NCBI GenBank assembly: GCA_030917815.1
Contig: JAUPTZ010000007.1
Coordinates: forward strand, 1 to 64,000
DNA from: Candidatus Babelota bacterium
Lineage (GTDB): Bacteria > Babelota > Babeliae > Babelales > JAUPTZ01
DNA length: 64,000 bases
Direction of reading: 5' to 3'
The position numbers and the translations under genes are program-made. Positions 1 through 8,265 of the stretch are shown piece after piece (positions within the stretch are counted from its first letter, which is position 1; each line of letters opens with the position of its first letter). The notes beneath the pieces are model-generated. The model searched no databases. It saw only the letters and a program-made list of their open reading frames with translations, and was not told the origin of the DNA.

Positions 1-290
1 CTCACATCTCTCTTGATAGAGTTTTCCAATCTGTTTTTCAACAGTTGTTTGAGCATGTACGGGATTGCTGGAGTAATGATGATAGCAAGGCACGAGAGCC
101 GCGTATTCCAACAATTGAAAAAGTGTCGCAGGCCTTTCTGGTTATTTTAGATCAATTTCATTCAGATACACTACACCATGATCCATTTGTAGAGGCTAAA
201 AAGGCCTACGCCAGCATGCGTAGTGCAGTGCAATCCTGCCAGGGCTTGGCAAGGCGGATTATAGAGGTGAAAGTGATAGGGGCGAAATAG
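1..290 (+). CDS. C-terminal part of an unknown protein (5' end outside window)
   Basis: The reading frame is open from base 3, so the gene begins upstream of the window; 95 codons are visible before the stop. An in-frame TTG at 45 is not needed as a start. The visible part is hydrophilic and mostly helical, with several Asp/Glu/Lys residues and no membrane segment. I recognise no family. It ends 114 bases before the next gene, which has its own ribosome binding site. Confidence 0.5.
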   Translation, partial: HISLDRVFQSVFQQLFEHVRDCWSNDDSKAREPRIPTIEKVSQAFLVILDQFHSDTLHHDPFVEAKKAYASMRSAVQSCQGLARRIIEVKVIGAK

Positions 291-404
291 TACACTACTC
301 ATTAGTATCCGAACATGGCTGCGAAGAATTGACGAGTATCGTTCTCAATCACTACACTGACTGTACAATTTGTATTGTTATTTGTTCTCAGTTAAAGGGA
401 CGCG

Positions 405-1736
405 ATGAACAAGAACTACCTAATTTTATTGGCCGTTACAATCTTCAGCGTGCCACTCCAAGGACAAGATAAAGAACTGCTAGTAGCCCCGACAATCTCA
501 ATAGGAACCGGGTTAGGCATGCTTGCTGCTACGGTGTTGGCATATGCAGGATGTGGAGTCTACGCAGAAATGCGCAAGGCAGCACGCGAATTTAAAAAAG
601 ATAACTCGCCGGCACGTAAAGAACAATGGGAAAAAGCCCGATCTACACTTCGCAAGCTTCTTGGTGGTGGCGCAGCGGCTACCGCCATTATGATATACTT
701 TTTACTTAAAGACTTAAAAAGATTTTCTGAGCACGAAATAGCAAGAGAAAATGCTGTAGCAGAGGCACGATCTTTAGCTGCAGGCGAGGCAGAGAAGAAA
801 GCATCCTGGGCTGAGAGAATGAGGAAAATTAATTTAGAAATAGCAGAGGAAAGAATTGCTTCCGAGAGAGAAGATCGAATAAGGCATCACAAAAGCAACA
901 TAAGCGGTGCTTGCTGCGATGCTCGGTTTGGAGATTTTAGCCGGCTAGAAAAAGCGGTTAAAGATGCCGAAACCTCTGAGCAGCGTGATGACTACGATTA
1001 TAGAGCTGAAGCCGTTTCTAGTGCTTTGACAGCCTATGACAACAGAAAGTTGGTAGCTTATTTACTGGATCCTCATTGTAGCATATACGCAGGACTTGAT
1101 GAGCGAGGCCTTATGCGATTAGCTCTGCGCACCGGTAAACTAGAAGCAGTTGCCACAGCCCTTGAGCATGGTGCGGCATATGATTACTCAATGGAAGAAA
1201 TAGGTAAGCCGACCATTATGGATGAAGTGCTTAGTATGACCGACTTCCCTCTAGCGCGTACATTTATAAAGCATGGCATTTTACCAAATACCAATACCCT
1301 GATTAATGCATTGCGAACCGGAAATATTAGAGCAGTTAACTTTCTTATTAAAGAAGGTGCGATCTCTATTAACGCTATAAACGATGCGGGCGATACTCCT
1401 TTATTGTTTTGCGTCAAAGAGGAAAAGTTATGCCTTCCTTCTGTCCGCAGCGTACTTGCTCATCGTGCTAACGTAGAGGTTCGTGATCGCTGGGGGCTTA
1501 CTCCGCTTGTCATTGTCGCAAAAGGGGGGAAGGATGAGCTGGTGCAAATTCTTCTTGATGAAGGCAAGGCCGATATCAATGCCCGGGCCGATGGTCTTAC
1601 GGCGCTTGGGCATGCGGTACGAGGCGGGCATGCAACAGTAGCGAAAGATTTACTTAACCGGGGTGCCATTGTTGATGACAGCATCCGTGATGAACTTGCC
1701 AGATTGTTGCCTGGTGATGTTCCTGAAGTGGTTTGA
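405..1736 (+). CDS. Exported ankyrin-repeat protein with a paired membrane segment
   Basis: 443 residues. A signal peptide covers about 1-20. Two hydrophobic stretches follow (about 31-52 and 86-101), separated by a strongly charged linker. A long Glu/Arg/Lys-rich helix (about 105-155) leads into ankyrin-type repeats from about residue 210 to 430, recognisable from the GDTPLL, GLTPLVIVAKGG and GLTALGHAVRGG elements near the end. Ankyrin repeats bind other proteins and are common among effectors of intracellular bacteria; export and anchoring in the envelope are inferred. The AAAGGGA sequence 5 bases before the ATG supports this start. It has the same plan as the two ankyrin genes at 43542 and 45315. 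It is convergent with the next gene, 14 bases away. Confidence 0.8.
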   Translation: MNKNYLILLAVTIFSVPLQGQDKELLVAPTISIGTGLGMLAATVLAYAGCGVYAEMRKAAREFKKDNSPARKEQWEKARSTLRKLLGGGAAATAIMIYFLLKDLKRFSEHEIARENAVAEARSLAAGEAEKKASWAERMRKINLEIAEERIASEREDRIRHHKSNISGACCDARFGDFSRLEKAVKDAETSEQRDDYDYRAEAVSSALTAYDNRKLVAYLLDPHCSIYAGLDERGLMRLALRTGKLEAVATALEHGAAYDYSMEEIGKPTIMDEVLSMTDFPLARTFIKHGILPNTNTLINALRTGNIRAVNFLIKEGAISINAINDAGDTPLLFCVKEEKLCLPSVRSVLAHRANVEVRDRWGLTPLVIVAKGGKDELVQILLDEGKADINARADGLTALGHAVRGGHATVAKDLLNRGAIVDDSIRDELARLLPGDVPEVV

Positions 1737-1750
1737 CTCGTTACTTTTGG

Positions 1751-2497
1751 TTACTCTTCTTTTTTCTTAATTTCGCCACGTAATGCCTGGTAGTAGTCCA
1801 ACACGGTGCGTGCTTTTTCCTCGTCTTCTGTGGTCGGTGTTGCTTTAAGCGGGGCAAGCATTCGCACGATAGGTGATCGACGTGCATCGGCGATTATGTG
1901 CGCCATGGAAGTAACCCGTCCTTTATCATTTGAGTGGATAAAGCATGCAATAAGCGCGTGTCTGTCGTACTGCTTTTTCTGAACTATTTCTACAATTTCC
2001 ATGATTTTTCGGTCTTTTTCCACTGCCGCCTCGTTTTCGGCTTTTACTGCATGATAGGCATCGGAAAGTTCTTGTTCATTGAGAAGGCCGTAGGCCAGCA
2101 TACCGGTACCTAAGGCAGCCCCAATGAATGAGAGCCATTTGAGTTTGGTATATTTGCCCAGAGCAGCCTCCAGCTGCGTAAGCCGGTCTGCATCATTTTC
2201 GATCCATCCGGTATTAATGGTCTTGTTTCCTGCATTGGTTTTGGCAGTGCGGAGTGCTCCTATTTTTTCCTGTGTATCAGCGATTTTTGCACTAATCTTT
2301 TTCAGCGCTACACCCGATCCAGTAAGGCAAAGGAGACCGTAGATTATTTTAGCGGTACTAAAGTATGAAACTTCATCAAGGCCCAATGAGCCTTTTTTCC
2401 TTGGCGTAGTAGTGACTGCTGTCATGGTCGTGGGTGTGCCGTATACCTGTTGGCCGACGAGAGTAAGAATGATACATGCAAAGATTGTTGTTTTCAT
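1751..2497 (-). CDS. Exported protein of unknown function, tandem paralogue 1
   Basis: 248 residues with a signal peptide (about 1-20, ending QQVYG). Two hydrophobic segments (about 48-65 and 121-139) flank a charged, probably coiled linker containing the KIADTQEKI element. The C-terminal half is soluble and contains RRSPIVRMLAPLKATPT followed by an acidic helix. It is clearly related along its whole length to the gene at 2640-3401, for example VGQQVYG versus VGQQAYG and KIADTQEKI versus KIADTQAKI. A hairpin terminator separates the two, so each is probably transcribed alone. Function is unknown; the fold resembles the membrane module of other exported proteins here. Confidence 0.75.
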   Translation of the reverse strand: MKTTIFACIILTLVGQQVYGTPTTMTAVTTTPRKKGSLGLDEVSYFSTAKIIYGLLCLTGSGVALKKISAKIADTQEKIGALRTAKTNAGNKTINTGWIENDADRLTQLEAALGKYTKLKWLSFIGAALGTGMLAYGLLNEQELSDAYHAVKAENEAAVEKDRKIMEIVEIVQKKQYDRHALIACFIHSNDKGRVTSMAHIIADARRSPIVRMLAPLKATPTTEDEEKARTVLDYYQALRGEIKKKEE

Positions 2498-2580
2498 AAC
2501 CGATATCTTTAAGTAAGGCGGTGTGGTTTCAATTCGCGCTATGATTTAGCGAAGCCGATTAGCCGTATTGAGTTGTTAGA

Positions 2581-2625
2581 TCTATAAAAGAGGCCAGATA
2601 TTTTTTATCCGGCCTCTTTTATAGA
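2581..2625 (-). terminator. Intrinsic terminator after the 2640-3401 gene
   Basis: A perfect 15-base inverted repeat, TCTATAAAAGAGGCC with GGCCTCTTTTATAGA, encloses a 15-base centre. The outer arms supply A and T runs on both sides. It lies 15 bases past the stop codon of the minus-strand gene at 2640 and before the start of its paralogue. Confidence 0.75.
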
Positions 2626-2639
2626 TAACTAATGCCTTA

Positions 2640-3401
2640 CTATTTTTTCTTAAAAATTTGGCCATCAAGTGCTTGACGGTAGTCTAGCACTTTGCGTGCT
2701 TTTTCTTCGTCCTCAGCGGTTGGTGTCGATTTAAACGGCGCGAGCATTCTTACAGTGCTTGATCGACGTCCATCGGCGATTACCTTTGCAACACAGTTAA
2801 CTACTGCTGGGTTGTTTGAGAGAGTTTCGTGTTTTATGCCATTAGTTCTGTCTGTTTTAAATATTTCTACAACTTCCATCGTTTCTGTGTCTTTTGGACC
2901 TGCAGTATCGTTTTCTTTTTTTACGGAGTCATATATGTTATGAAAGCTCTGCTCACTAAAACCCACCATCAGCATACCAAAACCCAAGCCAATGCCAAAA
3001 GATGAGAGTAGTTTTAGTTTGACATACTTGCTTAAATTAGCTTCCAGCTGCGCAAGCGTTTCTTCCGGCTGATCGTTTGATTCGGTTTCCCCATCGTTCT
3101 CGACCGCTTCGGTGTCAATGACTTCGTTGTCTGCGTTGGTGTCAGCATCGCGGAGCGCTTTTATTTTTGCTTGTGTATCGGCGATTTTTGCTTTGAGTTT
3201 TTGCAATGCCACAATTGATCCACCAAGGCCAAGCGCGCCATAGATCATTTTAGCGGTACCGTAGTGTGTAACTTCGTTAAGGTCTAACGAACCTTTTTTT
3301 ACTGGCGCAGTAGTAACTGCAGCAGGGGTAGCGGTTGCGCCGTATGCCTGTTGGCCGACGAGAGTAAAAAGCGTTAATGCAAGAACTATTTTTTTGTTCA
3401 T
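2640..3401 (-). CDS. Exported protein of unknown function, tandem paralogue 2
   Basis: 253 residues from the ATG at 3401. An upstream in-frame start would add 25 residues ahead of an obvious signal peptide and is less likely. The signal peptide is about residues 1-21 (ends QQAYG). Hydrophobic segments lie at about 50-66 and 131-147. Between them the linker carries an acidic insertion (about 90-115, ENDGETESND) that its paralogue at 1751 lacks. The C-terminus has the same RRSSTVRMLAPFKSTPT block, so this is the conserved core of the family. Function is unknown. Confidence 0.75.
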   Translation of the reverse strand: MNKKIVLALTLFTLVGQQAYGATATPAAVTTAPVKKGSLDLNEVTHYGTAKMIYGALGLGGSIVALQKLKAKIADTQAKIKALRDADTNADNEVIDTEAVENDGETESNDQPEETLAQLEANLSKYVKLKLLSSFGIGLGFGMLMVGFSEQSFHNIYDSVKKENDTAGPKDTETMEVVEIFKTDRTNGIKHETLSNNPAVVNCVAKVIADGRRSSTVRMLAPFKSTPTAEDEEKARKVLDYRQALDGQIFKKK

Positions 3402-3466
3402 AGAGGCCCTTTGGATAAGGTGTTGCAGTTTTGATTGGCCCACTCGATGACCGAGTAAACATTTCA

Positions 3467-3494
3467 AATATACCACAAAAAAAACAAAAGTCTA
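3467..3494 (-). promoter_or_regulatory. Possible promoter for the 2640-3401 gene
   Basis: On the minus strand TAGACT (3489-3494) and TATATT (3467-3472) are separated by 16 bases, about 65 bases before the ATG at 3401. The -10 match is good and the -35 match is fair. Confidence 0.4.
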
Positions 3495-3524
3495 AGGAGG
3501 CCGACCGCATATTTCAGTCTCGTA

Positions 3525-3552
3525 TTGCACTGAATCGAGTTTTTGTTATACT
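3525..3552 (+). promoter_or_regulatory. Possible promoter for the SLC1 transporter leader
   Basis: TATACT at 3547-3552 is a near-consensus -10 box. TTGCAC at 3525-3530, 16 bases upstream, is a weak -35. Transcription would start near 3559, about 17 bases before a strong leader hairpin. Confidence 0.4.
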
Positions 3553-3575
3553 CCGACCGATCTTATAAGTTAAAG

Positions 3576-3639
3576 AATCACGCGCTTAGTTGTTACGGTC
3601 TTTCCCCCCTTCCTGTACACGAGCGCGTGATTTTTTGTT
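3576..3639 (+). terminator. Terminator-like hairpin in the leader of the SLC1 transporter
   Basis: AATCACGCGCT (3576-3586) pairs perfectly with AGCGCGTGATT (3622-3632), and the second arm runs straight into TTTTGTTTTTTT. This is a textbook terminator, yet it sits between a likely promoter and the ATG at 3663. It may be an attenuator for the transporter or the end of a small RNA of about 80 bases. The 35-base interior shows no motif that I recognise. Confidence 0.6.
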
Positions 3640-3662
3640 TTTTTACATTTCAGGAGAATGGT

Positions 3663-4853
3663 ATGACGCCATTAGCATTGGTTATTGGCGCCATAGGCGG
3701 CCTGCTCACCGGATGGTGGGGCAATGAGACGGTGATGATCGCTGCGGGACACACTGCCACAATTATCAAAAATCTTTTAGAACTGGTGAGTCTGCCGGTT
3801 ATATTCTTATCTATTGTTTCTTCGCTTGCCAGCATGGAAAGCGGTCGTGATGCCCGCCTTATTGGTGGTCGTGTCTTGCGTTACACGGTGGCAACTACGC
3901 TCATAGCAGCACTGGTTGGCTTGGTGCTCTTTTTCCTTATAGACCCGGTTGGGGGCGTTCTGCTGAGTGATATTACCTCGGCCGCTACGCAGGCTCATGC
4001 CGCCTCCTATAGTGATTTCTTACTCGCTATGTTTCCTTCTAATTTGGTGCAGACCTTTAGCGGCCAGGGCAGTGTGATGGCGGTGGTTTTTGTGGGACTC
4101 TTGTTTGGATCTGCAATTTTGCACCTCCACGACAAAGAGCGGGTTTTGCTTCGTGACGGTTTTTCGGCTCTCTTTAATATGATGATTGCCATAACCCGCT
4201 TTATTCTCCTTACGATGCCGGTTGCCGTATGGGCCTTTACCGCTTTGTTTGTAGAAAGCATGCAGGCAGGTCATGGGCAGCTGGCTCAGATTGGCTGGTA
4301 TGTCGTGACCGTTTTAATGGCGAACCTGGTGCAGGGACTGGTGGTGTTGCCCCTATTTCTCTGGCTTAAAGGTCTCTCGCCGTGGCGTTTGCTGCAGGCC
4401 TTTCGCCCCGCTTTGACGCTGGCCTTTGTCTCAAAATCTTCCAATATGACCCTGCCGGTAACGCTTGAATGTGCCCAAAAAAACGCCGGTATCTCGGAGC
4501 GGGTTGCTCGATTTTGCCTGCCGCTGTGTGCCACTATTAATATGAACGGTTGTGCCGCTTTCATTTTGATTACCCTTCTTTTTGTAGCCGCTGCAAATGG
4601 AGTCGCCATTGGCTTATATGATATTGGTGCGTGGCTGCTGCTGGCGACCGCTGCGGCTATTGGGAATGCCGGTGTACCTATGGGTTGTTTCTTTTTGACC
4701 AGCGCTTTTTTGGTTCATCTACATTTGCCGCTTGAGCTTATGGGCATTATTTTGCCGGTCTATGCATTGCTCGACATGGCAGAAACCTCGCTAAACGTTT
4801 GGTCCGACGCCTGTGTTACTGCCGTTGTGGATCGGGAGTTATCAGGTCACTAA
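3663..4853 (+). CDS. Dicarboxylate/amino acid:cation symporter (SLC1/DAACS family)
   Basis: 396 residues from the ATG at 3663, preceded by AGGAG; a longer in-frame form would translate through the leader hairpin. The protein is hydrophobic throughout. It has the family signatures: the hairpin loop with SKSSNMTLPVTLECA (about 257-271), the INMNGCA block that replaces the usual TINMDGT, and a late DMAETSLNVWSDA element matching the substrate-binding Asp/Arg/Asn helix. SLC1 proteins import glutamate, aspartate, neutral amino acids or dicarboxylates with Na+ or H+. The altered NMDGT motif means substrate cannot be assigned. An APC permease follows 15 bases later, so the two are probably cotranscribed for nutrient uptake. 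Confidence 0.88.
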   Translation: MTPLALVIGAIGGLLTGWWGNETVMIAAGHTATIIKNLLELVSLPVIFLSIVSSLASMESGRDARLIGGRVLRYTVATTLIAALVGLVLFFLIDPVGGVLLSDITSAATQAHAASYSDFLLAMFPSNLVQTFSGQGSVMAVVFVGLLFGSAILHLHDKERVLLRDGFSALFNMMIAITRFILLTMPVAVWAFTALFVESMQAGHGQLAQIGWYVVTVLMANLVQGLVVLPLFLWLKGLSPWRLLQAFRPALTLAFVSKSSNMTLPVTLECAQKNAGISERVARFCLPLCATINMNGCAAFILITLLFVAAANGVAIGLYDIGAWLLLATAAAIGNAGVPMGCFFLTSAFLVHLHLPLELMGIILPVYALLDMAETSLNVWSDACVTAVVDRELSGH

Positions 4854-4868
4854 TCACCAGGAGTAGTT

Positions 4869-6158
4869 ATGAAATCGGTACGTACTATTGGGCTCCTTGC
4901 AGCCATTCTCATCAACATTAACGTTATTGTTGGTAGTGGAATATTTATCAACCTTCATCCGTTTATGAGTCAGCTGGGTACCGGAAGCTTTGTGGTCTAT
5001 TTAGTAGCCGCATTGTTTCTTCTGCCGGTGGTAGCGGTGCTTGCTTTGCTTGCGCGGCAGCAGCCGGAGAGCGGCGGGCTCTATGTGTATGCTAAAACCT
5101 ATTTGCATCCTGCCGTGGGGTTTCTTTGCGGCTGGTCCTATTTTGTTGGCAAGGCTATTTCGGTTGGGCTTATGGCAAATTTGTTGATGCTGGTGGTGGA
5201 GAGCGTTTTTCCTTCATTACTTGTCGTACCACATATTGCTCTGGTGGCAGGGCTTCTTTTGTTTCTTGCTTCGGCTAATATCATCGGCGCATCATTACAG
5301 GGCCGGGTACAGTGGCTCTTTATCGCAGCCAAAGTGATTCCGGTGGTCAGCATTCTTGGGTTGTTGGCTTGGAAGGGTGGGCAAGTACCGCTTTCATTTG
5401 CACAGGTATCAACCGATTCGCTGGTAGCGGTAGTGCCGATTGCGGTTTTTGCTATGGTTGGCTTTGAGGTGACCTGTACGATTGCCCATCTTTTTGTACG
5501 GCCCGAGTACACTATTGTTCGGGCTTTTGTTATTGGCTTTTTAACGGTAGCTACTTTGCTCTCCCTCTTTCAGGGAGCGGTTTCGCTTCTTATGCCGGCC
5601 AGCGCACTCAGCCTGGGATTGCCGGCGGCACAGCTTGCCAGTATCGCCGAGGCCTATGTTCCCTCGGTTTCGTGGCTCATGACACTCTGTGTTTATCTCT
5701 CTATCTTGGGCGGTACGTTTGGCATCTTGACCAGTAACTGCTGGAACCTCCATCGCCTTGCGGCGCAAGGGCATGTGCCGGGCGCTAAATGGTTAACCAA
5801 GGTGACGGCCGGACAAGTGCCATGGGTAAGTCTGCTTGTTGAGGTGTGTGTGTGTGTTGCCGGCGTGGCGATCAGCACGCAACAATTGCCACTTCAGAAG
5901 ATGTCGGTACTTGGCGTTATTTTTGCATTCTTCTGTGCGATGCTTGCCGCCTTTTTTGCCCGTAATGCGGCCGGTGTGCGGTTGGTGCATCCACTCATTG
6001 TCTGTGCCGCATTATGTAGCACGCTTGGGCTCTTTGGTATTACGCTCTACCACATTTTCCTCTACGGCATCTCGGTACCCTATCTGGTACTCTTTGGTGG
6101 TGGGATCATGGTGGGATTGGGGTATGAGCAATGGCGTGATAAGAAGGTGCTTGGTTAG
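4869..6158 (+). CDS. APC-family amino acid permease
   Basis: 429 residues with about 12 hydrophobic segments. The first helix carries the family motif NVIVGSGIFI (about 18-27), which forms the unwound substrate-binding turn. QQPESGGLYVYAKTYLHP in the second/third-helix region is typical of basic-residue or glutamate exchangers of the APC superfamily. Its partner at the right edge of the window has the same PETGGPHVYVQKAFG element. Substrate is not determinable from sequence. It follows the SLC1 gene closely with its own CAGGAG site, and a methyltransferase follows 28 bases later. Confidence 0.88.
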   Translation: MKSVRTIGLLAAILININVIVGSGIFINLHPFMSQLGTGSFVVYLVAALFLLPVVAVLALLARQQPESGGLYVYAKTYLHPAVGFLCGWSYFVGKAISVGLMANLLMLVVESVFPSLLVVPHIALVAGLLLFLASANIIGASLQGRVQWLFIAAKVIPVVSILGLLAWKGGQVPLSFAQVSTDSLVAVVPIAVFAMVGFEVTCTIAHLFVRPEYTIVRAFVIGFLTVATLLSLFQGAVSLLMPASALSLGLPAAQLASIAEAYVPSVSWLMTLCVYLSILGGTFGILTSNCWNLHRLAAQGHVPGAKWLTKVTAGQVPWVSLLVEVCVCVAGVAISTQQLPLQKMSVLGVIFAFFCAMLAAFFARNAAGVRLVHPLIVCAALCSTLGLFGITLYHIFLYGISVPYLVLFGGGIMVGLGYEQWRDKKVLG

Positions 6159-6186
6159 TTAATTCTAAAAATCGAGGGAGATCTCC

Positions 6187-6990
6187 ATGAAGATCGACAG
6201 CACCCCAACCTTTGCAACACTTGAAGAAGAATATACTCCACGCTATTGCCGGCAGCTCGAAGCGGCTTATGGCGAGGGGATGATGTCTGAGGGGGGCATT
6301 CCTGCAATTGAAACCCTTTTTGAAGGGGTTGATCTGATCGGTAAAAAAGCGCTCGATGTGGGCTGTGGTCTTGGCGGGGTGGTGTTTTATTTGGCCCATA
6401 CGTATGGTATGACGGTGACCGGTCTTGAGGTGAACCCATGGATGGTAACCGAGGCTCAGCAGCGGGTAGCGTCCCATGGTGGCGGCGTTGATTTCTTGTT
6501 AACTACGGGAAATGAACACTGGCCACTGGGATCGGGCAGCTTTGATATTATTTATAGTAAGGGTGTGTTTACCCATATTCCGGATAAAAACGATCTTTTT
6601 CGTGAATGTCATCGGCTGCTTAAAGATGATGGGTTGTTTGTTATTAACGACTGGCTTAGTTTTGATAATGGGCAATGGGGTCCCCATATTGCCCGCTTGG
6701 TTGAGCTGGAGCATCTTGCCCTCTATGCCGAAACCGAACAGCGCTATGCTGAGCTTTTGGAGCGGAACGGCTTTAGTGTGCTGGCGATAGTCGATCAGAG
6801 CGGTGAGTACCATCGATATAATGAGGAAATTGTAGCTCGATTAAGCGATCCAGAGCTTCGAGAACAGCACCTACGTTGTTTCTCAGAAGCCGAGCTAGCA
6901 GCGGCAATTGAGGGGTATCGGGCAATTGTTGGTGCGCATGAGACCGGAGAGCTGAGAGTTTTAAGGTTCCTGGCACGCAAAAAACCCTGA
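6187..6990 (+). CDS. Class I SAM-dependent methyltransferase
   Basis: 267 residues, cytoplasmic. Motif I LDVGCGLGG is at 56-64. An acidic residue after the second strand (GLEVNPWM) fits ribose binding. The post-motif YSKGVFTHIPDKNDLFREC followed by LLKDDGLFVINDW is typical of the methyltransferase 11 / phosphoethanolamine- and sarcosine-type group that act on small amine molecules. GGGAG precedes the ATG. The substrate is unknown; the HIPDK element suggests a phosphoethanolamine-methyltransferase-like enzyme, which would be relevant to phosphatidylcholine-like lipids, but this is only a hint. Confidence 0.85.
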   Translation: MKIDSTPTFATLEEEYTPRYCRQLEAAYGEGMMSEGGIPAIETLFEGVDLIGKKALDVGCGLGGVVFYLAHTYGMTVTGLEVNPWMVTEAQQRVASHGGGVDFLLTTGNEHWPLGSGSFDIIYSKGVFTHIPDKNDLFRECHRLLKDDGLFVINDWLSFDNGQWGPHIARLVELEHLALYAETEQRYAELLERNGFSVLAIVDQSGEYHRYNEEIVARLSDPELREQHLRCFSEAELAAAIEGYRAIVGAHETGELRVLRFLARKKP

Positions 6991-7114
6991 ATCTACGCAG
7001 TAAGTTTGGCTTGCAAAACTCTTTTTTTACTATAGGCTTAATATGTTGCTGTTAACTGTATCTGTCAATATTACAGGTGCCCGTTTCTTCCCCCACCAAA
7101 TGAAAGTGGTTAAT

Positions 7115-8200
7115 ATGAACGTAACAAGCCAAGTTAAACCGTACTTCAATAACAAAGCGCCGCGTACAACACTTATTTCATTCGGGTATGACCGGCTTCG
7201 CTGGGAATTGGATACGCAGAATCTCAAAAAATTAGCTCCGGCCTCAATCATTTTCGTCTTCAATCAAGACAAAAATGCATGGGCTTATGATTTTATCAGT
7301 GACTTTAAAGCTCATGTTCCTGAGTGGATGGAAGACGAACAGTCTCCTGAGTTTGGCTACATCATGATTACCGAAGCACGTTCCGACCTTCAAGAGCAAA
7401 TCTTGCACCATCCACTTTTTAATACTGAATCGGGAGTTGTTCCCCTTATTGTTAGTATTGGTGACGTAGCCAGCGCCGAGGTTGCGCGGTATCGATCGGC
7501 TTATGGACGCAGCGACATTCCTCAGCTTTTTTGTGTGACCGGTGATCCCGAGCGCCTTGAATTAGTAGATTGCAATGGACACTTGCTTGCTAATACCAAT
7601 GGTGTTTGTGCGATAGAGGCGCGAAAATTTGAAAAGCAAGTACGTACCCTTAAGAGCCTTAGTGGTGCAGTAAAAACGGTGGCGATAGTTTCAGGCATTT
7701 CCGGTCGGTTTGATCTTGCGATTGAGCAGCGGGAATCTGCGGCTCAAAAGGTTATTGACGAATGTGCCCGACAAGGATTGAGTGCTCATCGTCTATTTCT
7801 TATCGATGGCATGGATGTTGAAAATGAGTTAGCGGCATTGGCAAAAATATACGATGCAATTATTACGTTGCAAGACGACACAATTTACAGTGTCATTTCT
7901 CAGTTAGCAGATTTTTGTAATAACCATAAAGTTATTTTCTTTTCTTCAGAGCTTGCTTCGGTTAAGCGTGGTGCAGCTATTGGCTATGGAAATGCGCCGG
8001 CCGCCTACGTGCCTTACCTCATTGAGTTAATGGCGCTACAAAAAGAGAACCACATGCCGCTTGATACGTTTGAGTTGGCGGCGCTTGAGGATTCAATTGA
8101 AATGCGCTACAACATGAACGGCATTCGCAAGCAGGTACGTGATCTTACGCAAGAGAAAGAAGATTTGCTTGATATGGTTTCCATTTACGCTGGCTGCTAA
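7115..8200 (+). CDS. Divergent COG2984-like binding-protein paralogue, no signal peptide
   Basis: 361 residues from the ATG at 7115; in-frame ATGs at 7043 and 7100 are possible but no start has a good ribosome binding site. It lacks a convincing signal peptide. The two-lobe periplasmic-binding fold is suggested by similarity to the four downstream genes, especially KVIFFSSELASVKRGAAIGYG near 280-300, which matches the VEQGAALGFG element of the tryptophan/uncharacterised ABC_sub_bind family. It is the most divergent of the five, with a helical charged C-terminus (TQEKEDLLDMV). A terminator follows, separating it from the rest. Role is probably ligand sensing or binding; unproven. Confidence 0.6.
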   Translation: MNVTSQVKPYFNNKAPRTTLISFGYDRLRWELDTQNLKKLAPASIIFVFNQDKNAWAYDFISDFKAHVPEWMEDEQSPEFGYIMITEARSDLQEQILHHPLFNTESGVVPLIVSIGDVASAEVARYRSAYGRSDIPQLFCVTGDPERLELVDCNGHLLANTNGVCAIEARKFEKQVRTLKSLSGAVKTVAIVSGISGRFDLAIEQRESAAQKVIDECARQGLSAHRLFLIDGMDVENELAALAKIYDAIITLQDDTIYSVISQLADFCNNHKVIFFSSELASVKRGAAIGYGNAPAAYVPYLIELMALQKENHMPLDTFELAALEDSIEMRYNMNGIRKQVRDLTQEKEDLLDMVSIYAGC

Positions 8201-8214
8201 AAAATGATTGACTG

Positions 8215-8246
8215 AAGAGCGCATCGTACCCGATGCGCTCTTTCTT
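8215..8246 (+). terminator. Intrinsic terminator between binding-protein paralogues 1 and 2
   Basis: AAGAGCGCATCG and CGATGCGCTCTT form a perfect 12-base stem with a TACC loop followed by TCTTC. It lies 15 bases after the stop of the first paralogue and 20 bases before the next gene, so it may terminate or attenuate transcription into the cluster. Confidence 0.75.
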
Positions 8247-8265
8247 CATTTAAGGAGTACTTTGC

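Noticed and set aside
3559-3640. SRP RNA or 6S RNA in the leader of the transporter
   Set aside because: GGAAGG appears on the minus strand, but the SRP core and 6S bulge patterns are absent.
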